A DNA stretch of 64,000 bases, taken from Limnomonas spitsbergensis. Taxonomy: Eukaryota > Chlorophyta > Chlorophyceae > Chlamydomonadales. Within the stretch, counting starts at the first letter, position 1. The number at the start of each line of letters is the position of its first letter. The position numbers and the translations under genes were made by a program. The DNA lies in NCBI GenBank assembly GCA_037349105.1, contig JAYJMM010000119.1, positions 310,001-374,000 on the forward strand, read 5' to 3'. Below the pieces are notes generated by a model that was given only the letters and a program-made list of their open reading frames with translations, was not told the DNA's origin and ran no database searches. Shown here one piece after another: positions 38,601 to 41,510 of this stretch.

Positions 38601-39752
38601 ACAACATGGTGTGCATGGCATTTCAGTGGAGCAGTACAAACAGAAAATTCTGATGCATCAGAGGTACTGGGCAAGGGGGGGGCAAGGCCGCCACTGTGGG
38701 AAGGAGGGAGTGGATATGTGGCCCCGTCTGACAGAATCTGCCAGCCTTAAGAAGAGGACATGGACTGAATAGAAATTGTTGTCAGCAGCTAACATTAGGG
38801 TTTGAGATAATAGTCGGCGGTGCAGTGCATGGGAGTGTGGTCACAGGTAGATTCCAGTTTCTTTGTTTGGCTACACGTTGACAGTCAGGGGGCTTTTCTG
38901 CGGCCACCAAGGGCCCTTGAACGGCCTACGTTCGGTGGCCGAAGTGGCGTGGCTGGCCATGCATGAGGTCTGTGTCCGAAGGCCAGACGTTAGCTGAATT
39001 GTGGGCGAGCCATGTGGAAATAAGCACTGGTTGATCCCTGGAGGCTGGATGGTAACGTAAGATCGACCGCTCCCAGCACAAGAAACGACAGGTACGCGCT
39101 ATGATTGTAGATTCCTCCTTAAAGGCCAAGCCATATCTCTTGTATCATGATGATCACGTGCACACATGGGCTGGCCATCAGAGCTCATGGCCTGTGGCTC
39201 CCGGCCTGTACTGCCCCTAAAAAATGGCATCACACCTGGCCTACTGATGTGCACACCATGTACCCCCTGAAACACTAACACGTCCTCTGATACGTTAAGG
39301 AGATGCTGCCAGATCTTCCAATGAGACTTCCACAGGCATGGCTGCATGGATTAGGGCCCTGGGCCTGAATTTTAACATCCGAGGTAACGGGGCAGCACCG
39401 CAGCACCATCTGATTTGAATGGCTGGCCCACCGCATATGCATGTCTAAAAGATCGCTGCCAAACTACTTTGGAATTTAATAATGGGCCGGCCCAATCTAC
39501 ACGTGCTGTTGGTACACCTTTCCACGAATCTATGCAACTCCCACCCTGATGCCTTCCATGCCAGGATGCAGCCCGTATGACCTAGGCATGCAAGGTTCTC
39601 GCCTGCAGGGCTGAAATGCTGCCATCATTTAGAAACGCGGCGATAGCTCCGTTGGCATCCTGGGCAAGGACTTGGATGTACGCTTCTTTCTGGTCTGGAG
39701 GAGCGATGGCACCAGCAACTGTCGAGCAGACGAAAGAGGTTCGAGGATCCAT
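3049..39752 (-). CDS. DHC1b: Cytoplasmic dynein-2 heavy chain (retrograde IFT motor), 51 exons, 3' part beyond window
   Basis: Heavy chain of the dimeric motor that carries IFT trains from ciliary tip to base. I joined 51 minus-strand exons by splice sites and reading phase; they give 2435 residues with no stop or frameshift. Residues 1 to about 1640 are the DHC tail and linker. AAA1 has Walker A GPAGTGKT (1735-1742) and Walker B DE (1787-1788). AAA2 has GPSGSGKST (2026-2034) and a DGD Walker B (2102-2104). AAA3 has GPEGCGKS (2324-2331) and LKDIN at 2392-2396, where the usual acidic pair is replaced, as I recall for dynein-2. The segments [16 protein letters not shown] and [19 protein letters not shown] fit dynein-2 rather than dynein-1 or axonemal chains. 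The family is about 4300 residues, so AAA4, stalk and AAA5-6 lie before position 1. Start chosen at ATG 39752; an in-frame ATG at 39854 would add 34 residues. Confidence 0.93.
3501..3661 (-). CDS. DHC1b: DHC1b exon 50 (residues 2346-2399)
   Basis: Reads [15 protein letters not shown] to DINLP and a split arginine; [11 protein letters not shown] is the AAA3 Walker B region. Donor GTGAGG. Confidence 0.95.
4285..4422 (-). CDS. DHC1b: DHC1b exon 49, AAA3 Walker A (residues 2300-2345)
   Basis: Reads [15 protein letters not shown] to RISGAQ, with [14 protein letters not shown], the dynein-2 style AAA3 P-loop. Donor GTGGGT. Confidence 0.96.
4865..5119 (-). CDS. DHC1b: DHC1b exon 48 (residues 2215-2299)
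   Basis: Reads [15 protein letters not shown] to SVTLVQ, the AAA2-AAA3 connector. Donor GTGATG. Confidence 0.94.
5273..5447 (-). CDS. DHC1b: DHC1b exon 47 (residues 2156-2214)
   Basis: Reads [15 protein letters not shown] to VETTK; end of AAA2. Donor GTGACA. Confidence 0.95.
5448..6316. other. DHC1b intron 46, no recognised feature
   Basis: This 869-bp intron is AT-richer than the exons and holds no repeat array, RNA gene or ORF that I can support. Confidence 0.6.
6317..6421 (-). CDS. DHC1b: DHC1b exon 46 (residues 2121-2156)
   Basis: Reads [15 protein letters not shown] to SPATVS and a split arginine; AAA2 sensor I region. Donor GTGAGT. Confidence 0.96.
7016..7150 (-). CDS. DHC1b: DHC1b exon 45, AAA2 Walker B (residues 2076-2121)
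   Basis: Reads [15 protein letters not shown] to VLDDN, with [19 protein letters not shown] 32-bp minisatellite abuts its acceptor. Donor GTGGGG. Confidence 0.96.
7151..7587. repeat. 32-bp minisatellite, about 13 copies, abutting the exon 45 acceptor
   Basis: The unit is close to GCGGTACAAGCAAGGACAGG followed by GCGGCTGTTAGG, with T/C/A variation before AGG. The array begins at the splice acceptor. On the minus strand each unit carries an acceptor-like CCCTGACAG. Confidence 0.93.
7841..7956 (-). CDS. DHC1b: DHC1b exon 44 (residues 2038-2076)
   Basis: Reads [14 protein letters not shown] to NLDTRE and a split tryptophan, with [13 protein letters not shown]. Donor GTGAGA. Confidence 0.96.
8308..9631. 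repeat. 18-bp satellite, about 73 copies, with T/C higher-order pattern
   Basis: The unit is AAACCCTNAAGCATTAGG with N = T or C, almost invariant otherwise (a few early units have CATAAGG). Because 18 is a multiple of 3 and no stop occurs, both strands are open for more than 440 codons (KP-L/S-SIR on plus, FLML-K/E-G on minus), but it lies inside a DHC1b intron. T and C units follow an ordered pattern (TTC triplets, then CCCTT pentads). Confidence 0.95.
9707..9875 (-). CDS. DHC1b: DHC1b exon 43, AAA2 Walker A (residues 1981-2037)
   Basis: Reads [14 protein letters not shown] to STLWE, with [15 protein letters not shown]. Donor GTGAGG. Confidence 0.96.
9876..9985. repeat. Tandem duplication of about 53 bp beside the exon 43 acceptor
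   Basis: Two G-rich copies containing GGGATCAGACAGGGGGG start right at the acceptor, and a third start follows. This is another junction-adjacent duplication. Confidence 0.7.
10304..10452 (-). CDS. DHC1b: DHC1b exon 42 (residues 1932-1981)
   Basis: Reads [15 protein letters not shown] to GIEITD and a split asparagine. Acceptor-side copies lie at about 10530-10560 and 10645-10670. Donor GTGGGT. Confidence 0.93.
10453..10680. repeat. Copies of the exon 42 start and acceptor
   Basis: Exon 42's CTCAGATCCAGCCTGGGA recurs as CTCAAATTCAGCGTGTGA near 10538 and CTCACCTTCAGCCTGGGA near 10650, with purine-rich spacers. Period about 100-110 bp. Confidence 0.6.
10976..11192 (-). CDS. DHC1b: DHC1b exon 41 (residues 1859-1931)
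   Basis: Reads [16 protein letters not shown] to DTRK, with [17 protein letters not shown] at the AAA1-AAA2 junction. A copy of its end and donor lies at 10912-10940. Donor GTAGGG. Confidence 0.96.
11722..11752. repeat. Copy of the exon 40 end and donor
   Basis: CTGCCCCACCTGAACAGCTG resembles the true junction CTCCCCACCTGAAGAGCTG at about 11808-11826. It is a decayed decoy 5' splice site inside the intron. Confidence 0.65.
11816..11967 (-). CDS. DHC1b: DHC1b exon 40, AAA1 sensor I (residues 1809-1859)
   Basis: Reads [14 protein letters not shown] to NLKQLF, with [19 protein letters not shown] decayed copy of its end and donor lies at 11722-11752. Donor GTGGGG. Confidence 0.96.
12413..12571 (-). 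CDS. DHC1b: DHC1b exon 39, AAA1 Walker B (residues 1756-1808)
   Basis: Reads [16 protein letters not shown] to IQIIQ and contains GCFDEFNRL, the AAA1 Walker B. Donor GTGCAG. Confidence 0.97.
13092..13999. repeat. 29-bp minisatellite, about 31 copies, very homogeneous
   Basis: The unit is GGGTTGAATTGGGTTGGCTA followed by GGCTAGGCT. I see essentially one variant unit (GGCTGGGCT near 13467), which implies recent expansion or homogenisation. Located in the intron between exons 39 and 38. Confidence 0.95.
14168..14263 (-). CDS. DHC1b: DHC1b exon 38, AAA1 Walker A (residues 1724-1755)
   Basis: Reads [20 protein letters not shown] and on to MARQ. Carries the main ATPase P-loop. Donor GTGAGC. Confidence 0.97.
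14594..14833 (-). CDS. DHC1b: DHC1b exon 37 (residues 1644-1723)
   Basis: Reads [16 protein letters not shown] to CYLTLTQ, with [17 protein letters not shown] at the linker-AAA1 boundary. Donor GTAAGA. Confidence 0.96.
14944..15245 (-). mobile_element. Probable LINE/SINE 3' end with hairpin tail
   Basis: Read on the minus strand, a T/C-rich stretch ends in CTGCCTGGCCCTTTCGCAAA, then AGGCTGTGGGTGGTTGCGTC. The same tail recurs at 34232-34300 (minus) and 41697-41760 (plus). CCTTT-CGC-AAAAGG can form a short hairpin, as in non-LTR retrotransposon 3' ends. The family assignment is inferred. Confidence 0.45.
15584..15670 (-). CDS. DHC1b: DHC1b exon 36 (residues 1615-1643)
   Basis: Reads [16 protein letters not shown] to LQLKKQ, phase 0. 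Three decayed copies of this exon and its acceptor lie just upstream at 15735-16060. Donor GTGGGG. Confidence 0.9.
15735..16060 (-). pseudogene. Three decayed tandem copies of DHC1b exon 36
   Basis: Starting 125-133 bp apart, three segments upstream of exon 36 translate to [30 protein letters not shown] and a third with [13 protein letters not shown] residues, against [16 protein letters not shown] in the exon. Each keeps an acceptor-like CTGCAA or CTGCAG (plus strand) and the intron flank TTGAATGGCAGTT. All have lost the second half of the exon and its donor. Confidence 0.8.
16101..16178 (-). CDS. DHC1b: DHC1b exon 35 (residues 1589-1614)
   Basis: Reads [16 protein letters not shown] to SSGLQ, phase 0. 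Donor GTGAGA. Confidence 0.92.
16319..16637 (-). CDS. DHC1b: DHC1b exon 34 (residues 1482-1588)
   Basis: Reads [16 protein letters not shown] to KAASSQ. Highly conserved dynein linker signature ([17 protein letters not shown] across the junction). Donor GTCGGT. Confidence 0.96.
16904..17037 (-). CDS. DHC1b: DHC1b exon 33 (residues 1438-1482)
   Basis: Reads [16 protein letters not shown] to KRGSFP and ends inside an arginine codon. Donor GTGAGC. Confidence 0.93.
17038..17613. repeat. Intron with copies of the exon 32 end and donor
   Basis: GCCGCCCACCTCTAGCTGTTCCAT (17422-17445) parallels GCCACCCACCTCCAGCTGGTTCAT at the true junction (17605-17628). A more decayed copy lies near 17270. Confidence 0.6.
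17614..17790 (-). CDS. DHC1b: DHC1b exon 32 (residues 1379-1437)
   Basis: Reads [14 protein letters not shown] to VMNQLE, with [18 protein letters not shown] typical of the dynein linker. A copy of its end lies at 17411-17440. Donor GTGGGT. Confidence 0.95.
17791..18575. other. DHC1b intron 31, no firm feature
   Basis: A CG-rich segment at about 18060-18340 differs in composition from its flanks and may be an old transposon fragment, but I find no terminal repeats or coding match. Confidence 0.4.
18576..18704 (-). CDS. DHC1b: DHC1b exon 31 (residues 1336-1378)
   Basis: Reads [14 protein letters not shown] to SLFKDE, phase 0; linker ([15 protein letters not shown]). Donor GTCAGT. Confidence 0.93.
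19226..19453 (-). CDS. DHC1b: DHC1b exon 30 (residues 1260-1335)
   Basis: Reads [14 protein letters not shown] to ESTSQ, with [18 protein letters not shown]; linker domain. Donor GTGAGG. Confidence 0.94.
19779..19952 (-). CDS. DHC1b: DHC1b exon 29 (residues 1202-1259)
   Basis: Reads [15 protein letters not shown] to DTHWLQ, phase 0. A copy of its first bases and acceptor lies at 20012-20056. Donor GTGACC. Confidence 0.93.
20012..20056. repeat. Copy of the exon 29 start and acceptor
   Basis: TGGACAGAAGGTCCTCGACC then TTCAAAACCTGGTTAC mirrors the true exon start and acceptor at about 19925-19960, about 90 bp away. Confidence 0.7.
20161..20227 (-). CDS. DHC1b: DHC1b exon 28 (residues 1179-1201)
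   Basis: Completes the arginine, then [16 protein letters not shown] to MRDQ; EMANKDW matches the dynein-2 linker region. Donor GTGGGG. Confidence 0.92.
20240..20545. repeat. About 60-bp G-rich minisatellite, 4-5 copies
   Basis: Repeats of GTGGAGCAGTGGGGGGAGAG and GTGGAGTTAAGTGGAGTAGT units lie in the intron between exons 28 and 27. Confidence 0.85.
20761..20852 (-). CDS. DHC1b: DHC1b exon 27 (residues 1149-1179)
   Basis: Reads [16 protein letters not shown] to LTKTSWD and ends inside an arginine codon. Donor GTGCAT. Confidence 0.9.
21354..21375. repeat. Copy of the exon 26 end and donor
   Basis: CCACCGTCTGCAGCTTGGTG copies the true junction CCACCTTCTGCAGCTTGGTG at about 21422-21441. A weaker third copy lies near 21282. 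Confidence 0.75.
21426..21573 (-). CDS. DHC1b: DHC1b exon 26 (residues 1099-1148)
   Basis: Reads [16 protein letters not shown] to ESTKLQK. A copy of its STKLQ end and donor lies at 21354-21375. Donor GTGGGA. Confidence 0.93.
21830..22035 (-). CDS. DHC1b: DHC1b exon 25 (residues 1031-1099)
   Basis: Reads [15 protein letters not shown] to AKQLDEF and ends inside an arginine codon; predicted coiled or helical linker-tail segment. Donor GTGGGG. Confidence 0.93.
22265..22268 (-). terminator. RNA polymerase III terminator of the tRNA-Gly gene
   Basis: A TTTT run on the minus strand begins two bases after the discriminator base. Confidence 0.75.
22270..22340 (-). tRNA. tRNA-Gly (GCC)
   Basis: On the minus strand a perfect 7-bp acceptor stem (GTGCTAG/CTAGCAC) encloses a D arm, a TTCC/GGAA anticodon stem with loop CTGCCAC (anticodon GCC), and a T arm GGGGGTTCGATTCCCCC. 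The discriminator base is A at 22270. No intron. It lies inside the DHC1b intron between exons 24 and 25, in the same sense as the host gene. Confidence 0.95.
22422..23141 (+). mobile_element. Probable 5'-truncated LINE insertion
   Basis: A 720-bp segment is bounded by the 11-bp direct repeat ATCAATCTAGG at 22411-22421 and 23142-23152, which I take as a target site duplication. The right end is T/C-rich and finishes GATGTACAAATCAAA, like a LINE 3' tail. An ORF of about 150 codons ends at 22848, but I do not recognise its product. It sits about 70 bp upstream of the tRNA-Gly 5' end. Confidence 0.55.
23193..23336 (-). CDS. DHC1b: DHC1b exon 24 (residues 983-1030)
   Basis: Reads [17 protein letters not shown] to DGLVTVAQ, phase 0. 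Its downstream intron holds the LINE insertion and the tRNA gene. Donor GTAAGG. Confidence 0.92.
23580..23990. repeat. Decayed copies of the exon 23 end and donor
   Basis: CTCACCTTC-like donors recur near 23590, 23738 and 23868, followed by related flanks (TGCTGGCGTGCCTG twice), ahead of the true junction at 23988-23996. Confidence 0.6.
23993..24091 (-). CDS. DHC1b: DHC1b exon 23 (residues 950-982)
   Basis: Reads [17 protein letters not shown] to SLRRK, phase 0. Decayed donor copies lie near 23590, 23738 and 23868. Donor GTGAGG. Confidence 0.92.
24285..24605. repeat. Copies of the exon 22 end and donor
   Basis: CTCACCTTTGCCTCGTTGGG then CAGCTTCTCTGCAT at 24571-24605 matches the true exon end at 24627-24660. 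Decayed versions (TTTGCCTTAATGGGCAGC, TTTTGCCTCCTTGAGTAGC) lie further into the intron. Confidence 0.8.
24632..24769 (-). CDS. DHC1b: DHC1b exon 22 (residues 904-949)
   Basis: Reads [14 protein letters not shown] to KLPNEAK, phase 0. A near-perfect copy of its last 30 bases and donor lies at 24571-24605, with more decayed ones further downstream in the intron. Confidence 0.92.
24778..25605. repeat. G-tract array, about 830 bp
   Basis: Nearly pure G with interspersed GGTTGAGA, GGAGGGTTG and GGTGGAAG. Many runs exceed 8 G. It lies in the DHC1b intron between exons 21 and 22; the plus strand is the transcription template. Antisense ORFs of Pro/Ser composition are artefacts. Confidence 0.95.
25976..26117 (-). 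CDS. DHC1b: DHC1b exon 21 (residues 856-903)
   Basis: Completes the arginine, then [18 protein letters not shown] to ELKKYQ. Donor GTGTGA. Confidence 0.92.
26512..26588 (-). CDS. DHC1b: DHC1b exon 20 (residues 831-856)
   Basis: Reads [16 protein letters not shown] to FLGLPL and ends inside an arginine codon. Donor GTGCGC. Confidence 0.92.
26889..27020 (-). CDS. DHC1b: DHC1b exon 19 (residues 787-830)
   Basis: Reads [18 protein letters not shown] to QHRLQ, phase 0; strong match to the dynein-2 tail. Donor GTGTGT. Confidence 0.93.
27046..27132. repeat. Short AT-rich tandem repeat
   Basis: TTACAGGCTTAATTACATAA is repeated about four times next to the exon 19 acceptor. Confidence 0.8.
27409..27531 (-). 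CDS. DHC1b: DHC1b exon 18 (residues 746-786)
   Basis: Reads [16 protein letters not shown] to SRESQQ, phase 0. A decayed copy of its end lies at about 27284-27312. Donor GTGGGT. Confidence 0.92.
27918..28073 (-). CDS. DHC1b: DHC1b exon 17 (residues 694-745)
   Basis: Reads [16 protein letters not shown] to HETLRDK, with [11 protein letters not shown] diagnostic of the family. It is followed by GCGAGTAGT, a GC 5' splice site at 27916-27917. Confidence 0.93.
28870..28978 (-). CDS. DHC1b: DHC1b exon 16 (residues 657-693)
   Basis: Completes the split arginine, then [14 protein letters not shown] to ALEFEK. Strong tail match. Donor GTGTGG; acceptor CCCCTAG. Confidence 0.92.
28982..29180. repeat. 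65-68-bp tandem repeat, three copies
   Basis: GGGGCAGCAGGGGCACATGA begins units at 28982, 29047 and 29115. The first abuts the exon 16 acceptor. Confidence 0.85.
29636..29732. repeat. (TTGAGGG)n heptamer array
   Basis: About 13 copies of a 7-bp telomere-like heptamer (canonical plant/algal type TTTAGGG) lie inside a DHC1b intron. Confidence 0.9.
29766..29845 (-). CDS. DHC1b: DHC1b exon 15 (residues 631-657)
   Basis: Reads [15 protein letters not shown] to TAARFY and ends inside an arginine codon (AG/G). Donor GTGGGG. Confidence 0.92.
30283..30408 (-). CDS. DHC1b: DHC1b exon 14 (residues 589-630)
   Basis: Reads [13 protein letters not shown] to EQVVVLLRE, phase 0; the final LLRE joins VRQL of exon 15 as in dynein-2. 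Donor GTGAGG. Confidence 0.92.
30455..30536. repeat. Tandem copy of the exon 13 end and donor
   Basis: GGCCTCCCACACTGCAAACT then GCTACTGCCTGAACTTCTCC copies the true exon end (30534-30573). The intron flank CAATTGTTTA is duplicated too. Confidence 0.85.
30537..30722 (-). CDS. DHC1b: DHC1b exon 13 (residues 527-588)
   Basis: Reads [16 protein letters not shown] to QQFSEWE, phase 0, with [12 protein letters not shown] matching the tail. A copy of its end and donor lies at about 30462-30505. Donor GTCAGT. Confidence 0.9.
31122..31250 (-). CDS. DHC1b: DHC1b exon 12 (residues 484-526)
   Basis: Reads [16 protein letters not shown] to LLMWSLQ, phase 0, with a glycine run in the middle that the human protein lacks. 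Donor GTGACG. Confidence 0.88.
31251..31862. other. DHC1b intron 11, no recognised feature
   Basis: AT-richer intron sequence without repeats or ORFs that I can support. Confidence 0.6.
31863..31955 (-). CDS. DHC1b: DHC1b exon 11 (residues 453-483)
   Basis: Reads [15 protein letters not shown] to KDALAKQ, phase 0. Flanked by TACTGCAG and GTGGGA. Confidence 0.9.
31956..32626. other. DHC1b intron 10, no recognised feature
   Basis: No array, RNA gene or convincing ORF seen. Confidence 0.6.
32627..32803 (-). CDS. DHC1b: DHC1b exon 10 (residues 394-452)
   Basis: Reads [16 protein letters not shown] to AMTQPQQ, phase 0. A copy of its first bases and acceptor lies at 32840-32872. Donor GTGACT. 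Confidence 0.9.
33044..33547. repeat. 84-bp minisatellite, six copies of the exon 9 end and donor
   Basis: Units start at 33044, 33128, 33212, 33296, 33380 and 33464; the next step, 33548, is exactly the exon 9 boundary. On the minus strand each unit has GCCAGAGTAGCTACTCTGCAG/GTATAAATG (split here at the junction) against GCCAGAGTGGCTGCTCTGCAG/GTATAAATG in the real exon. Confidence 0.95.
33548..33664 (-). CDS. DHC1b: DHC1b exon 9 (residues 355-393)
   Basis: Reads [15 protein letters not shown] to ARVAALQ. Both splice junctions of this exon abut minisatellites made of copies of those junctions (33044-33547 and 33665-34075). Donor GTATAA. Confidence 0.9.
33665..34075. repeat. 37-bp minisatellite, about 11 copies of the exon 9 acceptor
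   Basis: Units contain ATATATCTGGAGGGAGAAAG then GTAGGGGAAATG. On the minus strand each gives CTTTCTCCCTCCAG/ATATAT, copying the real acceptor CTTTCTCCCTCCAG/ATCTAT. Confidence 0.93.
34232..34300 (-). mobile_element. Second copy of the hairpin-tailed repeat
   Basis: The minus strand reads GCTCTGCCTGGCCCCTTCGT, then AAAAGGCTTTGAGTGGTTGT, matching the tail at 14944-15000. The upstream body is short or unrecognised. Confidence 0.4.
34573..34890 (-). CDS. DHC1b: DHC1b exon 8 (residues 249-354)
   Basis: Reads [11 protein letters not shown] to FQERLEE, 106 codons, phase 0. Acceptor TGTGAAAG has a weak polypyrimidine tract (GT repeat). Donor GTACGT. Confidence 0.87.
35050..35265 (+). mobile_element. 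SINE-like dispersed repeat, copy 1
   Basis: Shares GCCGGGCGACCGCCACAGTG, CAGCCGGGGGGCC-type and CACAAGCTGTGATGCAGTTG blocks with 35880-36240, and ends in TTGAATTGTAGCTGAGG. Nonautonomous family inferred. Confidence 0.35.
35442..35561 (-). CDS. DHC1b: DHC1b exon 7 (residues 209-248)
   Basis: Reads [16 protein letters not shown] to LQAMRQ, phase 0. It is followed by GCGAGTAGG, a GC 5' splice site at 35440-35441. Frame and length fit the next exon exactly. Confidence 0.85.
35580..35735. repeat. G-rich simple array
   Basis: Repeats of GGGGGAGGCAGGGGGG and GTAGGGGCCATGAGGGGGAG lie near the exon 7 acceptor. Confidence 0.85.
35880..36240 (+). mobile_element. SINE-like dispersed repeat, copy 2, with 12-bp tail
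   Basis: Internal blocks repeat (GCGCACCAGACCCCCTTTGGTAGGCCG at 35967-35988 and a similar block at 35918; split across repeats). The body ends in CTGATGTAC-like sequence and four units of GAACTTGTAGCT at 36187-36240. Confidence 0.4.
36294..36419 (-). CDS. DHC1b: DHC1b exon 6 (residues 167-208)
   Basis: Reads [10 protein letters not shown] to AAKVAQQ, phase 0, with [10 protein letters not shown] matching the tail. Donor GTGGGT. Confidence 0.88.
36470..36635 (+). mobile_element. SINE-like dispersed repeat, copy 3
   Basis: Contains GGCCACCAGAACGCC and a GCCTCCGGCCGAAGGCGAG block like copy 2, and ends in TGTAGCTGACATGTAGCTG. A fourth fragment may lie at 38890-39000. Confidence 0.35.
37009..37156 (-). 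CDS. DHC1b: DHC1b exon 5 (residues 117-166)
   Basis: Reads [16 protein letters not shown] to KGSGEP and contains [16 protein letters not shown], a strong match to the dynein-2 tail. Donor GTAAGT. Confidence 0.92.
37520..37660. repeat. Copies of the exon 4 end
   Basis: CCCCTCAACTGCCAGGGAGG and CCCCTCAGCTGCTGAGGAGG, each followed by GTGTGCTG, mirror the real CGCTCACCTGCTGAGTGGCG at 37711-37730. Confidence 0.6.
37718..37812 (-). CDS. DHC1b: DHC1b exon 4 (residues 86-117)
   Basis: Reads [15 protein letters not shown] to HTPLS plus a split serine; it aligns with the KLRP segment of dynein-2. Donor GTGAGC. Two decayed end copies lie near 37527 and 37617. Confidence 0.88.
38046..38084. repeat. Copy of the exon 3 end
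   Basis: TTGTACTTGCATCCCAGTAGGAAG (38050-38073) parallels the exon's TGGTACTCGCATCCCGGTGGGAAG (38148-38171). Confidence 0.65.
38147..38230 (-). CDS. DHC1b: DHC1b exon 3 (residues 58-85)
   Basis: Reads [10 protein letters not shown] to PPGCEYQ, phase 0 at both ends, flanked by TTTGCAG and GTAAAG. A decayed copy of its end and donor lies at about 38046-38084. Confidence 0.8.
38384..38404 (-). CDS. DHC1b: DHC1b exon 2, 21-nt microexon (residues 51-57)
   Basis: Encodes EDLHLNV in phase 0 between TTGCAG and GTATGC. It bridges exon 1 and exon 3 in frame. It is very short, so it is less certain than the other exons. Confidence 0.55.
38405..39602. other. DHC1b intron 1, long, no firm feature
   Basis: A 1.2-kb first intron. 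It includes a GGCC-rich patch near 38890-39000 resembling the SINE-like family. I see no ORF of note. Confidence 0.5.
39603..39752 (-). CDS. DHC1b: DHC1b exon 1 (residues 1-50)
   Basis: Begins ATG GAT CCT; reads [10 protein letters not shown] onward and ends at ISALQ. FLNDG near its end aligns with the dynein-2 N-terminus. The exon is followed by GCGAGA, so it uses a GC 5' splice site at 39601-39602; the only GT just downstream lies after an in-frame TAG. Confidence 0.72.
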
Positions 39753-41411
39753 GTGATTGGACTTGTACTTATAATATAACGACAGATATGTCGAGAGCTG
39801 ACGCTGCTGTGGCAGCGAGGTTGAGAGGAATAATGGCAACAACTCGTTTGTCAAAACGGGGGATTCGAAAGCGTTGCAAATGGTAAGACTAATCAGGCGT
39901 CAAACAGCGCTGTGACCCTTCATTAGGCATTCATATGGACTGTCTGTGCACTGGCTCGCAGCTGCGACGTTCAGACAGGCCGCGGGAAGCGCGAAGCATC
40001 ACCAGAGAGTACGGCAGAATGGGGAAAGAGTGACGAACATACCATGGCGATGATCTCAGACTCTCCGTTAGTTTACATCGATGAGGCAAAAGTGCATTCA
40101 TTGTGTGTTCGCAGTGGTATTCACTCTGACATTATCATGAGTAACATGCATGCAAGCCTCAAGATCTCATCAGACATAAGTGCACAACATGTTAAGTAAT
40201 ATTGGCCTGATATAAATTCATCTAGCACGTCATGAAGAGCAGAAAGAGTTCAAAGGTGTGTTGTCCTATTGTACGGCAACCCGACCAAATTACCGCAGGT
40301 TCCGTCCAAAGTCTCTGGTGCCGTTCTGATACCTGCATTCACGATTTCCAGGCCACCTGCACAGTGAATTCTGATGCACATCAAAAACTTCGGGAAGGCT
40401 GAAGCCACTGAGAAATTGCGCATCGCTGCTTCGACACTGCTTGAATAGTGACCTAGTAGGCCACCGGGTATCCCAACTTCGCTCCCGTCTCGAAGGCCTC
40501 TACATCGGCAGCGTCATTCGTGAGGCAGCCAGGCACATGAGAGCAGACGACGAAGGAGGTAGGTGCATGCATGCAGCATGGTGGGTCCCATTGCGGCATT
40601 GCCTCATCACACCAGCGACGCTCACCTCTGCCCACATCAGCATATTTTTGATGTTGGATTTAAATTGCTTGCCTGAACCTACATTTAACGATGACTTGAT
40701 GTTCGCAAGCCCCAGACGCATGCCCATGCAGGGAGGCAGGTGCCACGATGCATTATGCAACACGATGCACCATTCCTTGACGCCTCCAGGGACATTGTGA
40801 ACCATGTTGCACAATGCATGAAAGCACATGCATGATGCACGGTATATCATAATCCAGGAGACCACTGTCTCAATGGACTCACTGTCCTCTTTGTTGGGGA
40901 CACGGACGCTCAGCATTACCGAATTCCATGGACAGTCGAGGGCCTTCTCTTCATTTGGATTTTGTGAGGGTTCACCCTGGTGGCTTATTGCAAGGATTTC
41001 ACGCTGTCTGCAGACAGAGTGATGTGGAGGCTCATCATAACTAGTAAGGGCAAAACGTCTTTACTTTTTCGGGGAAGAGGCTGTGATTGGGAGTTTGGGA
41101 CCAAAGTCAGACTGATGTAGCTGAGTCACACAAAAGTAGCAGCGGGAGCATGGAACTAAAACCAATTGTTGCACGCAGTGGCATACTAGCAAAATCGGCT
41201 GTATTAGGTAGTGGCATCAAGGGAGCAGCTGATGGATGTTTAAAATGAGGAAACACCTCCTAAATAGAGACTGCCATAAACAAAGACTGCCAGGACGGTG
41301 CTCTGGCTATCGGCGCTGGCATTTCCATTTCGTATTATTTCGTGTGTGTTTGAATGGCAGTTGGTGCTGCCTGCCGCGTGCCCTCCAGGCGACCCGGTTC
41401 ACTCTCTCCAG
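39753..41411. promoter_or_regulatory. Intergenic / 5' region between DHC1b (minus) and the plus-strand gene
   Basis: Should hold the 5' UTR and promoter of DHC1b and possibly early exons of the divergent gene. I see no clear TATA box. A short coding-like stretch at about 40459-40559 (plus, RSRLEGLYIGSVIREAARH, followed by GTAGGT) cannot be joined in phase to the 41412 exon directly. Confidence 0.4.
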
Positions 41412-41510
41412 GATGATCTAGGCAGCGGCGGCAGGGGTAGGGGTTTGATGCAGCGCATGATCAGGCGCCTTTCATATACGGACAAGGGCAAGAAGTCCGC
41501 CAAGCCGCCG
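41412..41510 (+). CDS. Unrecognised gene, first supported exon
   Basis: Follows CTCTCTCCAG and precedes GTGAGT; reads DDLGSGGRGRGLMQRMIR to KSAKPP. The internal ATG at 41448 is a possible start. Confidence 0.6.

Noticed and set aside
39753..39854. Upstream in-frame ATG at 39854 adding 34 residues to DHC1b
   Set aside because: The added residues do not resemble the dynein-2 N-terminus, while MDPRTSF aligns with its start; left as an alternative.
40441..40560. Possible exon (plus strand) with RSRLEGLYIGSVIREAARH followed by GTAGGT
   Set aside because: Looks coding, but it has no clear acceptor or start and does not join in phase to the 41412 exon; mentioned only under the intergenic entry.
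40500..40916. Minus-strand ORF starting MLSVRVPNKEDSESIE upstream of DHC1b
   Set aside because: No family recognised and no splice link to DHC1b exon 1; composition becomes non-coding after about 25 codons.
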